From: RGIG9115 sp045603225
GTDB taxonomy: Bacteria > Bacillota > Clostridia > UBA1381
Length of the DNA stretch: 46,974 nt
Reading direction: 5' to 3'
Assembly: GCA_045603225.1 (NCBI GenBank)
Contig: JAZULT010000049.1
Location: 1-46,974, forward strand
Within the stretch, counting starts at the first letter, position 1; each line of letters begins with the position of its first letter. The notes beneath the pieces were generated by a model that saw only the letters and a list, made by a program, of their open reading frames with translations, was not told the DNA's origin and ran no database searches. Both the position numbers and the translations under genes were made by a program. Shown piece by piece: positions 18,238 through 26,194 of the stretch.

Positions 18238-19209
18238 ATGGCAGAATTAAGATACAATCCTTTACTCGATGACTGGATTATGATAGCGTCACACAGACAG
18301 AACAGACCGCAGATGCCGAAAGACTGGTGTCCGTTTTGTCCGGGCTCAGGAAATGTACCTGATAATTATGACGTATTAAAATACGATAATGATTTCCCGG
18401 CACTTTCTCAGACACCGCCACCGGTTGACGATGTGGCAACAGACTTTTTCAAGGTAAAGCCCTCATACGGAAAATGCGAGGTTGTTCTCTATTCACCTGA
18501 GCATACAACCACTCTTCCGAAGCTCCCGGTTGAACATATTGAAAAGCTTGTTTCACTCTGGCAGGAGAGATTTGCAGAGCTTTCAAAGGATGAAAATGTA
18601 AAGTACATATTTATGTTTGAAAACAAGGGTGAGCCGGTTGGTGTTACAATGCCTCATCCCCACGGTCAGATTTACGCGTACAGCGTACTTCCGAAGCGCA
18701 TAAGAGAAGAACTCGGAAACAGTAAAAAGCATCTTGAAAAGACAGGAAAATGTCTTATCTGCGATATAATGGAAAATGAAATCAAGGAAAAGGCAAGAGT
18801 TATTACTGAAAATGAAGACTTTATCACAATTCTTCCTTTCTTCTCAGACTACCCGTACGGTGTATATATAATTGCGAAAAAGCATGTTCAGAATGTATGT
18901 GATTTTGATGAAGGTATGAAAAAAAATTTTGCAAAGATTCTTAAAGAGACAACAGGCGCACTCGATGCATTGTTTGATATGTCATTCCCGTATATGATGT
19001 GTCTGTATCAGAACCCTGTAAACGGCGAAGATGCGACAGACTATCATCATTTCCATGTAAAATTCTATCCACCGATGAGAAGCGGTGATAAGATTAAGTA
19101 CTGCGCATCAAGCGAAACAGGTGCATGGGCTAACTGTAACCCGACAGCTCCTGAAGAAAAAGCGGAGGAATTGAGACAAGCTCATAAGAAATTTATTGAA
19201 TCACTTTAA
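18238..19209 (+). CDS. galT: Galactose-1-phosphate uridylyltransferase (class I, HIT superfamily)
   Basis: 323 residues. The active-site motif MPHPHGQIYAYS carries the His that takes the UMP group. WCPFCPG near residue 31 gives metal-binding cysteines, and YHHFHVKFYPP near the C-terminus is the second His-rich strand typical of GalT. It converts galactose-1-phosphate and UDP-glucose to UDP-galactose and glucose-1-phosphate in the Leloir pathway. AGGAGG precedes the ATG; galK follows after 18 bases. No galE epimerase is in the window. Slightly shorter than the ~345-residue enterobacterial enzyme, but all core motifs are present. Confidence 0.94.
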   Translation: MAELRYNPLLDDWIMIASHRQNRPQMPKDWCPFCPGSGNVPDNYDVLKYDNDFPALSQTPPPVDDVATDFFKVKPSYGKCEVVLYSPEHTTTLPKLPVEHIEKLVSLWQERFAELSKDENVKYIFMFENKGEPVGVTMPHPHGQIYAYSVLPKRIREELGNSKKHLEKTGKCLICDIMENEIKEKARVITENEDFITILPFFSDYPYGVYIIAKKHVQNVCDFDEGMKKNFAKILKETTGALDALFDMSFPYMMCLYQNPVNGEDATDYHHFHVKFYPPMRSGDKIKYCASSETGAWANCNPTAPEEKAEELRQAHKKFIESL

Positions 19210-19227
19210 TATAAGGAGGAAAAAATA

Positions 19228-20409
19228 ATGGAAGTTAATGAAATGAAAAAAATGTTTGGCGAAATTTTCGGTGAAGGCGGAGAGCTTCGTGTTTTCAAAT
19301 CCCCGGGAAGAGTTAACCTTATCGGTGAACACGTTGACTACTGCGGTGGCCCGGTTATGCCGGCGGCTCTTACAATGGAAACAACAATTATCGCAAGAAA
19401 AAGAGACGATAATATGTTAAGACTTAAAGCTACTGACCTTGATATTCTTGTTGAAGCAGAGCTTGACAAGCTTGAAGAGTTCAAAGGCAAACTCAAGTGG
19501 GGCGATTATCAGCTCGGCGTTGCAGTTGAGCTTATGAAGGACGGTTATGACCTTTGCGGTGCAGACCTTCTTTATGATGATACAGTACCTCATGGCGGCG
19601 GTCTTTCATCATCAGCTGCTATCGAAGTGTCAACTGCTCTTTGCTTTGCTAAGTTTGCAAACGAAAAAGCAGGTAAAGATACTGAAATAGACATGATTGA
19701 AATGGCTCTTATCAGCCAGCGTGCAGAGCATAACTTTATCGGAGTTAAATGCGGTATCATGGACCAGTTTGCATCAGCTATGGGTAAGAAAGACCATGCA
19801 ATATTCCTTGACTGTGCAACTCTCGGTTATGAACACGTGCCTCTCAACCTCGGTGATTGTAAGCTCGTTCTTACAAATACAAACGTAAAACATTCACTCG
19901 GCAATTCTGCATATAATGAAAGAAGAAGCCAGTGTGAAGAAGGTCTTAATGCATTAAAGGAAGCTCTTCCGGATATCGAACAGCTCGCTGATGTGTCTGT
20001 TGAAGATTTTGAAAAGCATCAGATGCTTATAAAGGATGAAACAGTAAGACGCAGAATAAAACACGTTGTAGGCGAATGTGCAAGAGTGCATGAAAGTGTT
20101 AAGGCTATGAAGGAAAATGACCTCGTAAAATTCGGTCAGCTTATGTACGGTTCACACGATTCACTTCAGTATGACTATGAAGTAACCTGTCCTGAACTTG
20201 ACTTCCTTTCACATGAAGCAAGAAAGATTGACGGTGTTTTAGGTTCGAGAATGACAGGTGCAGGCTTCGGCGGATGTACTGTAAGTATTATAAAAGACAG
20301 CGCTGTTGATGAATATATCAAAACAGTAGGCGCACTTTATAAAGAAAAATTCGGAATTGAAGCATCATTCTACATTTCAGATGTAGGCGATGGCGGACAG
20401 GAATATTAA
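19228..20409 (+). CDS. galK: Galactokinase
   Basis: 393 residues, normal for GHMP galactokinases. The signature PGRVNLIGEHVDYCGGPVMP is present (many bacterial enzymes have Thr-Asp-Tyr where this has Val-Asp-Tyr). The ATP-binding glycine-rich loop is PHGGGLSSSAAIEVS, and the C-terminal GHMP motif is MTGAGFGGCTVSI. It phosphorylates galactose with ATP to galactose-1-phosphate, the substrate of the upstream galT product. AAGGAGG precedes the ATG at 19228. Last gene of the operon; an inverted-repeat element follows 19 bases after the stop. Confidence 0.95.
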   Translation: MEVNEMKKMFGEIFGEGGELRVFKSPGRVNLIGEHVDYCGGPVMPAALTMETTIIARKRDDNMLRLKATDLDILVEAELDKLEEFKGKLKWGDYQLGVAVELMKDGYDLCGADLLYDDTVPHGGGLSSSAAIEVSTALCFAKFANEKAGKDTEIDMIEMALISQRAEHNFIGVKCGIMDQFASAMGKKDHAIFLDCATLGYEHVPLNLGDCKLVLTNTNVKHSLGNSAYNERRSQCEEGLNALKEALPDIEQLADVSVEDFEKHQMLIKDETVRRRIKHVVGECARVHESVKAMKENDLVKFGQLMYGSHDSLQYDYEVTCPELDFLSHEARKIDGVLGSRMTGAGFGGCTVSIIKDSAVDEYIKTVGALYKEKFGIEASFYISDVGDGGQEY

Positions 20410-20427
20410 TAGGGAATACAAAAACGA

Positions 20428-20593
20428 GGGGCTGTTGCCTTTAGCGCAGACCGATCAAAAGCTCCGAAAACGGTTTAAAACCTGCATACGGAACCTTTGT
20501 CAAACATTTGAATAAAGTAGAAATCCGCAAGAGAATTGCGGATTTCTCGTATTTTTATGCTTTTGAACGGTCTGCGCTAAAGGCAACAGCCCC
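20428..20593 (+). repeat. Dispersed palindromic repeat, copy B (complete, 35-base terminal inverted repeats)
   Basis: 166 bases bounded by inverted repeats 20428-20462 (GGGGCTGTTGCCTTTAGCGC...) and 20559-20593, matching at 34 of 35 positions. An internal 10-base-pair hairpin lies at 20521-20545. It is the intact counterpart of copy A at 12598. No coding capacity; it resembles a miniature inverted-repeat element or a transcribed 3' stem-loop. Both copies follow the last gene of an operon in the same orientation. Confidence 0.8.
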
Positions 20594-20597
20594 AAAA

Positions 20598-20850
20598 GGG
20601 GGCGTCAGACTGTCGAATAATATGTGAATTGCAAGCCTTCTCCTTTGAGGAGAAGGTGTCAGCTTTGCTGACGGATGAGGTGTAGGAACTTTAGTTCCGT
20701 CATTGAAAATACAGTAATTATCTTGTGTTACGCCGTCAAGACGGCTACACCTCACCACCGCATATGCGGAGCCTCTCCTCAAGGAGAAGCCTTTAATATT
20801 ACTCTGATTTTAATTATTCGACAGTCTGGCGTTGCTTAACGCAACACCCC
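20598..20850 (+). terminator. Terminator hairpin split by an inserted element
   Basis: The repeated unit continues after copy B as CCCCAAAAGGGGG, the hairpin that is whole at 12916-12942. Here its left arm (20598-20605) and its loop and right arm (TTGCTTAACGCAACACCCC, to 20850) are separated by the element at 20606-20828. A T-rich tail (20851-20861) follows. It lies between convergent galK and atpC. Confidence 0.6.
20606..20828. mobile_element. 223-base miniature inverted-repeat element with 4-base target duplication
   Basis: Ends are CAGACTGTCGAATAAT (20606-20621) and its reverse complement (20813-20828), a perfect 16-base inverted repeat. GCGT flanks both sides (20602-20605 and 20829-20832), consistent with a target-site duplication. 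Inside are further hairpins (CCTTCTCC/GGAGAAGG type arms near 20636 and 20774). No open frame for a transposase, so it would need one in trans. I recall similar CTTCTCC/GGAGAAGG elements from Ruminococcaceae genomes; this was not checked. Confidence 0.8.
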
Positions 20851-20865
20851 ATTGTTTTTTTCTTG

Positions 20866-21126
20866 CTATTTCCACATAAAGCTTCCTGACAGCAACGTTA
20901 CCGATTCATTTGATACTGTAAGGATTCCGCCGTCGGTATGCCCGGTTTTTATATCTCCGTTTTCAAGCTCTACTGTGCAGTCGCATGGCTGTACAGCAGT
21001 AATAAACGGTATATGACCTGCAAGCACCGCCAAATCACCCTCAACTCCGCGAAGGCTGATTTTAACTGCGCTGTCACGGAACAAATCTCCTTCAGGAGAT
21101 GATATTACAAGAGGAAAGGTTTTCAT
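20866..21126 (-). CDS. atpC: F-type ATP synthase epsilon subunit, short form lacking the C-terminal helical domain
   Basis: 86 residues: only the N-terminal beta-sandwich is present (FPLVISSPEGDLF, LRGVEGDLAVLAGHIPFITAV, DGGILTVSNESVTLLSGS), against ~130-140 residues in common epsilon subunits. In those, the C-terminal helices restrain ATP hydrolysis. No other frame downstream restores that domain. The subunit joins gamma to the c-ring. The ATG overlaps the atpD stop by one base. Last gene of the atp operon; its stop is 37 bases from the inserted element at 20606-20828, and there is no sign that the insertion cut the gene. Confidence 0.9.
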   Translation of the reverse strand: MKTFPLVISSPEGDLFRDSAVKISLRGVEGDLAVLAGHIPFITAVQPCDCTVELENGDIKTGHTDGGILTVSNESVTLLSGSFMWK

Positions 21127-22523
21127 TACTGCACCTTCTTCCCTTTCTCTACCGCTTCATCAATTGTTCCCACAAACAGGAATGCTGATTCGGGAAGGTC
21201 ATCGTGCTTGCCTTCAATAATCTCTTTAAAGCCACGGATTGTTTCAGAAAGCGGAACATATGTTCCTTCTATACCTGTAAACTTCTCAGACACATAGAAC
21301 GGCTGAGAAAGGAAACGCTGAATTTTTCTTGCTCTCTGAACAAGCAATTTATCTTCATCAGACAATTCGTCCATACCCATGATAGCGATAATATCCATAA
21401 GCTCCTGATAACGCTGAAGTATACGCTGAACCTCACGTGCCACAGTATAATGCTCTTCACCGAGAACTTCGGGAGAAAGAATACGGCTCGTTGATTCAAG
21501 AGGATCAACAGCAGGGTAAATACCCTGAGATGCGATATTTCTCGAAAGAACCGTTGTAGCATCAAGATGTGCAAACGTTGTTGCCGGAGCAGGGTCAGTA
21601 AGGTCATCGGCAGGTACATAAACCGCCTGAATTGACGTGATAGACCCTTTCTTTGTTGATGTGATTCGCTCCTGCAAATCACCCATTTCCGTAGCCAGTG
21701 TCGGCTGATAACCAACCGCAGAAGGCATACGTCCGAGAAGTGCTGAAACCTCACTTCCTGCCTGTGTAAATCTGAAGATATTATCAATAAATAGAAGTAC
21801 GTCCTGTCCTTCTTCGTCTCTGAAATACTCAGCCATTGTAAGTCCCGAAAGACCTACTCTCATTCTTGCGCCGGGCGGCTCATTCATCTGTCCGTAAACA
21901 AGAGTTGTATTACTTAGAACTCCCGACTCTTTCATTTCATTATAGAGGTCGTTACCCTCACGTGTACGTTCACCGACACCTGTGAAAACCGACAGACCTC
22001 CGTGCTGTTTTGCAATATTATTGATAAGCTCCATAATCAGAACTGTTTTACCAACTCCGGCACCACCGAACAGCCCTATTTTTCCGCCTTTTGAATAAGG
22101 ACAAATAAGGTCAATAACCTTAATACCTGTTTCAAGGATTTCCGTAGATGTTGAAAGCTCACTGTAGCTCGGAGCAGGACGGTGAATATTCCATCTTTCC
22201 GTATCATCATCAAATGGCTGATTATCAACCGTATCACCAAGAACATTAAATATTCTTCCCAGTGTTTTACGGCCTACAGGAACGGTTATTGTCTCGCCTG
22301 TATCAGTAACAGGAGTACCGCGTTTAAGACCATCTGTAGATGACATAGCGATACAACGTGCTGTGTTATCACCTATATGCTGAGCCACTTCAACAGTCAA
22401 TTGCTTATCACCGTTTTGCATAGTCAACGCATTATATATAGAAGGCAGACTGCCCTCCTCAAAACTTACATCGACAACAGGCCCCATAACCTGTAATACC
22501 TTACCTTTAGCTGTATCTGACAT
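21126..22523 (-). CDS. atpD: F-type ATP synthase beta subunit
   Basis: 465 residues, full length. Walker A GGAGVGKTVLIMEL near residue 150, the catalytic region GVGERTREGNDLY with its Glu, Walker B VLLFIDNIFRFTQAGSEVSA, and YVPADDLTDPAPATTFAHLD follow the standard beta-subunit order. It carries the catalytic nucleotide sites of the F1 hexamer on the cytoplasmic side. It sits 13 bases after atpG and overlaps atpC by one base. No missing key residue seen. Confidence 0.97.
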   Translation of the reverse strand: MSDTAKGKVLQVMGPVVDVSFEEGSLPSIYNALTMQNGDKQLTVEVAQHIGDNTARCIAMSSTDGLKRGTPVTDTGETITVPVGRKTLGRIFNVLGDTVDNQPFDDDTERWNIHRPAPSYSELSTSTEILETGIKVIDLICPYSKGGKIGLFGGAGVGKTVLIMELINNIAKQHGGLSVFTGVGERTREGNDLYNEMKESGVLSNTTLVYGQMNEPPGARMRVGLSGLTMAEYFRDEEGQDVLLFIDNIFRFTQAGSEVSALLGRMPSAVGYQPTLATEMGDLQERITSTKKGSITSIQAVYVPADDLTDPAPATTFAHLDATTVLSRNIASQGIYPAVDPLESTSRILSPEVLGEEHYTVAREVQRILQRYQELMDIIAIMGMDELSDEDKLLVQRARKIQRFLSQPFYVSEKFTGIEGTYVPLSETIRGFKEIIEGKHDDLPESAFLFVGTIDEAVEKGKKVQ

Positions 22524-22536
22524 TTATCTTGCCTCC

Positions 22537-23340
22537 TTATAAGCCGCTTCCTGCGACAATTTCGGTAATTTCCTGAGTAATCGCACCCTGTCTTGCTCTG
22601 TTATATGCAAGACCGAGGTCGTCAAGCATTTCCTGCGCATTCTTTCCTGCAGAGTCCATAGCAACACGTCGTGCCGCAACCTCACAGGCAAAGCTTTCCT
22701 TTGCACAGGCAACAAGTATGCCCGCAACATATTCAGGAATCATTGCATTCAATACAGTAATTTCGTCAGGTTCGAAAACTATACCGCTTGTACCTGCCTT
22801 CTTGTTCTTTTCAAGAGGAAGTACCCATTTGATATATGCTTCCTGAGACATCATCGAAATATAACTTGTACATACTATTCCGAGTCGGTCAAATTTCCCG
22901 TCCGCAAAATCAGTACACACAGAATCTGCAATTTCTTTTGCATCAGCATAGCTGAAATTCTCTGCCGAACGGTAATCTCCGCCGTATCTGTCACAGGCAT
23001 ATTTGCCTATTGCAGTTATTTCAGCATCAGAACATTCTCTGACTATGCGGAAAATATTCGCATTATAGCCTCCTGCAAGACCTCTGTCTCCTGCAATTAC
23101 AACAAGACGAAGCCTTCCGCTGTCTCTTTGTGCCATATACGGGCTTTTTACACATTCGGAACACGAAGTAAGCTGTGCTGCCGCTTCACGTACGGCACGT
23201 GCATACTCATTTCCTCTGTTCATCGCCTCGTTTGCCCGACGAATCTTTGATGAAGCAACAAGTCCCATCGCTTTTGTAAGGTGCAAAGTGGAATTTACGC
23301 TTTTGATGCGTGTTCGGAGTTTCTTTATATCTGCACCCAT
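22537..23340 (-). CDS. atpG: F-type ATP synthase gamma subunit
   Basis: 267 residues, slightly shorter than the usual ~285. The N-terminal helix IKKLRTRIKSVNSTLHLTKAMGLVASSKIRRA and the C-terminal helix RVAMDSAGKNAQEMLDDLGLAYNRARQGAITQEITEIVAG are the two halves of the rotating coiled coil. RLRLVVIAGDRGLAGGYNANI marks the conserved Rossmann part. It is the central rotor stalk between the alpha3beta3 head and the c-ring. It starts 4 bases after atpA, in normal operon order. Confidence 0.95.
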   Translation of the reverse strand: MGADIKKLRTRIKSVNSTLHLTKAMGLVASSKIRRANEAMNRGNEYARAVREAAAQLTSCSECVKSPYMAQRDSGRLRLVVIAGDRGLAGGYNANIFRIVRECSDAEITAIGKYACDRYGGDYRSAENFSYADAKEIADSVCTDFADGKFDRLGIVCTSYISMMSQEAYIKWVLPLEKNKKAGTSGIVFEPDEITVLNAMIPEYVAGILVACAKESFACEVAARRVAMDSAGKNAQEMLDDLGLAYNRARQGAITQEITEIVAGSGL

Positions 23341-23344
23341 ACCG

Positions 23345-24838
23345 TCACCTCTTCATTTCCGAAAGAGCTGTTTTTAATTCGTCTATATCTTTGTCTTCCC
23401 AGCTTCCTGATTCAACACGTGTTAAAAATCCGCTGTATTTATTTTCAAGAAGTGCAAAAAGATTCTGTTCATACTCTTTTACCTGCTTAACAGGTATATC
23501 GTTAAGATATCCGTTAATAACCGCATAAACAATCGCAACCTGACAGCCTACACGTACAGGAGAATTACGGTCCTGCTTAAGCACTTCAACAATTCTCTCT
23601 CCAAGAGCAAGTCTCGCTTTTGTATCAGCATCGAGGTCACTTCCGAACTGAGCAAAAGACTGAAGCTCACGATACTGTGAATAAAGGAGCTTAAGCTCAC
23701 CTGATACCTTTTTCATAGCCTTAAGCTGTGCCGAACCGCCAACACGGCTGACAGAAATACCGGGATTGATAGCCGGCATAACGCCTGCATGGAAAAGCTC
23801 TGTTTCAAGGAATATCTGTCCGTCGGTAATCGAAATTACGTTTGTCGGAATGTATGCTGAAACATCACCTGCCTGTGTCTCGATAATCGGCAAAGCAGTA
23901 ATTGAGCCTCCGCCGTATTCCGGAGCAACACAAGCCGCACGTTCAAGAAGACGTGAGTGGAGATAGAATACATCTCCGGGATATGCTTCACGTCCGGGCG
24001 GACGTCTGATAAGAAGCGAAAGGGCACGGTACGCAACCGCGTGCTTTGAAAGGTCATCATAAATTATGAGGACATCCTTGCCCTGTTCTCTGAAATATTC
24101 CGCCATAGCACATCCTGAGTACGGTGCGACGTACTGAAGCGGTGCTGACTCCGATGCAGATGCCGAAACGACAATCGTGTACTCCATTGCACCTGCAGCA
24201 GTAAGCTGATTTACAAGCTGAACAACCGAACTGTTCTTCTGTCCGATTGCTACATAAATACAGTAAACATCTGTATTCTTCTGATTGATAATTGTATCAA
24301 TAACTATTTCAGTTTTACCCGTCTGACGGTCACCTATTATAAGCTCACGCTGACCTCTGCCGATAGGAATCATACTGTCAATAGCCTTAATTCCTGTCTG
24401 AAGCGGAACAGATACGCTTTTTCTTTCTATAATCCCCGGTGCTTCCGATTCGACAGGACGTGTTTCCTTTGTATCAACAGGCCCTTTTCCGTCAACAGGA
24501 ACACCAAGTGTGTTTACAACTCTACCGAGAAGTGCCTCACCTACAGGCACTGATAAAACCTTGCCTGTTCTCTTTACAGAGGAGCCTTCTCTTATATCAT
24601 TTTCGTTTGAAAGAAGTGCAACAGATACAGTTTCACTCTCAAGATTCTGTGCCATTCCGAAGCTTCCGTCTTCAAATTCAAGAAGCTCACTTGCCATACA
24701 CTCACTGAGACCGTGAACTCTTGCGATTCCGTCACCTACAAGAATAACTGTGCCTGTCTCTTTCATTTCAATACGTGATTTATAATTTTTAATTTGTTCT
24801 TTGATTATATTGCTGATTTCTTCAGGTCTTGTGTTCAT
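23345..24838 (-). CDS. atpA: F-type ATP synthase alpha subunit
   Basis: 497 residues. Walker A GDRQTGKTEIVIDT near residue 168, GQREL before it, and Walker B-like VLIIYDDLSKHAVAYRALSLL with RRPPGREAYPGDVFYLHSRLLERAA are diagnostic for alpha. PAINPGISVSRVGGSAQ is also present. Alpha holds the non-catalytic nucleotide sites and supplies the Arg finger (the Arg of ISVSRVGGSAQ). Its ATG overlaps the atpH stop by four bases, indicating coupled translation. Confidence 0.97.
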   Translation of the reverse strand: MNTRPEEISNIIKEQIKNYKSRIEMKETGTVILVGDGIARVHGLSECMASELLEFEDGSFGMAQNLESETVSVALLSNENDIREGSSVKRTGKVLSVPVGEALLGRVVNTLGVPVDGKGPVDTKETRPVESEAPGIIERKSVSVPLQTGIKAIDSMIPIGRGQRELIIGDRQTGKTEIVIDTIINQKNTDVYCIYVAIGQKNSSVVQLVNQLTAAGAMEYTIVVSASASESAPLQYVAPYSGCAMAEYFREQGKDVLIIYDDLSKHAVAYRALSLLIRRPPGREAYPGDVFYLHSRLLERAACVAPEYGGGSITALPIIETQAGDVSAYIPTNVISITDGQIFLETELFHAGVMPAINPGISVSRVGGSAQLKAMKKVSGELKLLYSQYRELQSFAQFGSDLDADTKARLALGERIVEVLKQDRNSPVRVGCQVAIVYAVINGYLNDIPVKQVKEYEQNLFALLENKYSGFLTRVESGSWEDKDIDELKTALSEMKR

Positions 24839-25365
24839 TCGTTAATCACTTCCTTTATATCATGCAGGCGTGTACGCAGGCTTCCGTCAAGTACCTTGCC
24901 GTCTATCTCTGCAATCAAACCGCCAAGCAACGATTCATCAATAAAATATTCCATGCTTACCGTGCTTTTTGTCATAGCCTCAAGCTTGTTTTTAAGCTTT
25001 TCCTTCTCCTCATCCGTAAGCTCAACCGCACTTGTGATTTTAGCGTTTGATATACGTTTTGACTCATCGAGAAGATTTTTATATTCTTCTGCGGAATCAT
25101 AAAAACATGATATCCGTCCTTTTTCGCATAAAAGCTGAAGATATGAAACAACATCTTCAGGGATTTTTCCCGAAAACGCCTGCTCAACCGCATTCAACCG
25201 TTCGCTTAAGGGTATACTGAGAGATTCCAGAAAAGAAAGATATTCCGGATGCTCTTCAAAATTACTTTTCAGAGTTTCAAGTGCTTCACCATACTCTTCC
25301 TTCATATCCTTTTCACAGGCAAGCATAAAAAGCGCAGCTCCGTATTCCTTACTGATTTCCGTCAT
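24835..25365 (-). CDS. atpH: F-type ATP synthase delta subunit
   Basis: 176 residues from the ATG at 25365, chosen because AGGTGA lies about 7 bases upstream; a GTG at 25374 would add three residues. The N-terminal helical bundle (EISKEYGAALFMLACE) and the C-terminal GGLIAEIDGKVLDGSLRTRLHDIKE are typical of delta/OSCP. It connects the F1 head to the peripheral b stalk. It overlaps atpF by 17 bases and atpA by four. Confidence 0.93.
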   Translation of the reverse strand: MTEISKEYGAALFMLACEKDMKEEYGEALETLKSNFEEHPEYLSFLESLSIPLSERLNAVEQAFSGKIPEDVVSYLQLLCEKGRISCFYDSAEEYKNLLDESKRISNAKITSAVELTDEEKEKLKNKLEAMTKSTVSMEYFIDESLLGGLIAEIDGKVLDGSLRTRLHDIKEVINE

Positions 25366-25867
25366 CGCTATCACCTATTTTCTCAATAAAAGAATCAATC
25401 AGATCGTGATGATCCTTTGTGTCGATTTCCCTGCCAAGCATTTTCTCAGTAAGAATACCTGAAACCTCAACGATTTCATGTTTGATTTTGTCAGCTGATT
25501 TTTTATATTCAAGCTCTGCTTCCGTTTCCGCCTGACGAAGAATACTTTCGGCACGGTTTTTAGCTTCTTCAACAATTTTCTCACCACGGAATTTCGCATT
25601 TTCTGCAGCGCTCGTCAAAATAGCATCCGCCTCATCTTTCGCACCGCGGAGCTGATTTTCCCATTTCTTTTTATTTTCTTCCGCTTCCTGTGCCGCATCG
25701 CTTGCCGCCGAATACTGTGTTTCAATCTCGCTTTCTCTTTTAGCCAGAATATTCTTTACAGGCTTAAAAAGGAACTTTTTGATTATCAGAAAAAGAATCA
25801 ACAGATTTGCAAGCGAAATCAGTATCTGCCACAGGTTGACGGAAATGACGTCTAATGACTGTACCAT
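25349..25867 (-). CDS. atpF: F-type ATP synthase b subunit
   Basis: 172 residues. One N-terminal membrane helix (LWQILISLANLLILFLII, ~11-28) is followed by FLFKPVKNILAKRE and a long charged coiled coil rich in Ala, Glu and Lys, the peripheral stalk that binds delta. GAGGAGT lies before the ATG at 25867. It starts 16 bases after atpE. Only one b-type gene is present, so the stalk is probably a homodimer. Confidence 0.94.
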   Translation of the reverse strand: MVQSLDVISVNLWQILISLANLLILFLIIKKFLFKPVKNILAKRESEIETQYSAASDAAQEAEENKKKWENQLRGAKDEADAILTSAAENAKFRGEKIVEEAKNRAESILRQAETEAELEYKKSADKIKHEIVEVSGILTEKMLGREIDTKDHHDLIDSFIEKIGDSDDGNQ

Positions 25868-25883
25868 TCTACTTACTCCTCAA

Positions 25884-26171
25884 TTATTTTCCTACTGCTT
25901 TCATTAAAATATCAACAAGCAGATTAGGCGCAACGAAAATAAGCAAAATTGCAATAACGAGCGCATAAAGACCTGTTGTTTCCGCAATAGCACAACCCAT
26001 AAGCATTGTACTTGTTACTTCACCTTTACATTCAGGCTGTCTTCCGATAGCTTCACAAGCTTTCGCAACAGCATTACCTTCACCAATACCCGGGCCTATA
26101 CCGGCTATCATAGCCGTGCCGGCACCCAGAGCACACGCACCTAAAATAATACCAATAGCAAGTTCCAACAT
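25884..26171 (-). CDS. atpE: F-type ATP synthase c subunit with a two-carboxylate, Na+-type ion site
   Basis: 95 residues forming two membrane helices joined by the polar loop IGRQPECKG. Helix 1 has GIGPGIGEG with Glu31 where Na+ c-rings usually have Gln; helix 2 has AIAETTGLYALV with Glu64, Thr65, Thr66 and Tyr69. Family knowledge: Gln/Glu in helix 1 plus Glu-Ser/Thr-Thr...Tyr in helix 2 defines Na+-binding c-rings (Ilyobacter type), and the two-Glu version was described in Fusobacterium nucleatum. The enzyme is therefore predicted to be Na+-coupled; that is inference from residues. It is the rotor ring in the membrane. Confidence 0.95.
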   Translation of the reverse strand: MLELAIGIILGACALGAGTAMIAGIGPGIGEGNAVAKACEAIGRQPECKGEVTSTMLMGCAIAETTGLYALVIAILLIFVAPNLLVDILMKAVGK

Positions 26172-26194
26172 TTTTAATTACCTCCTGAGTAAAT

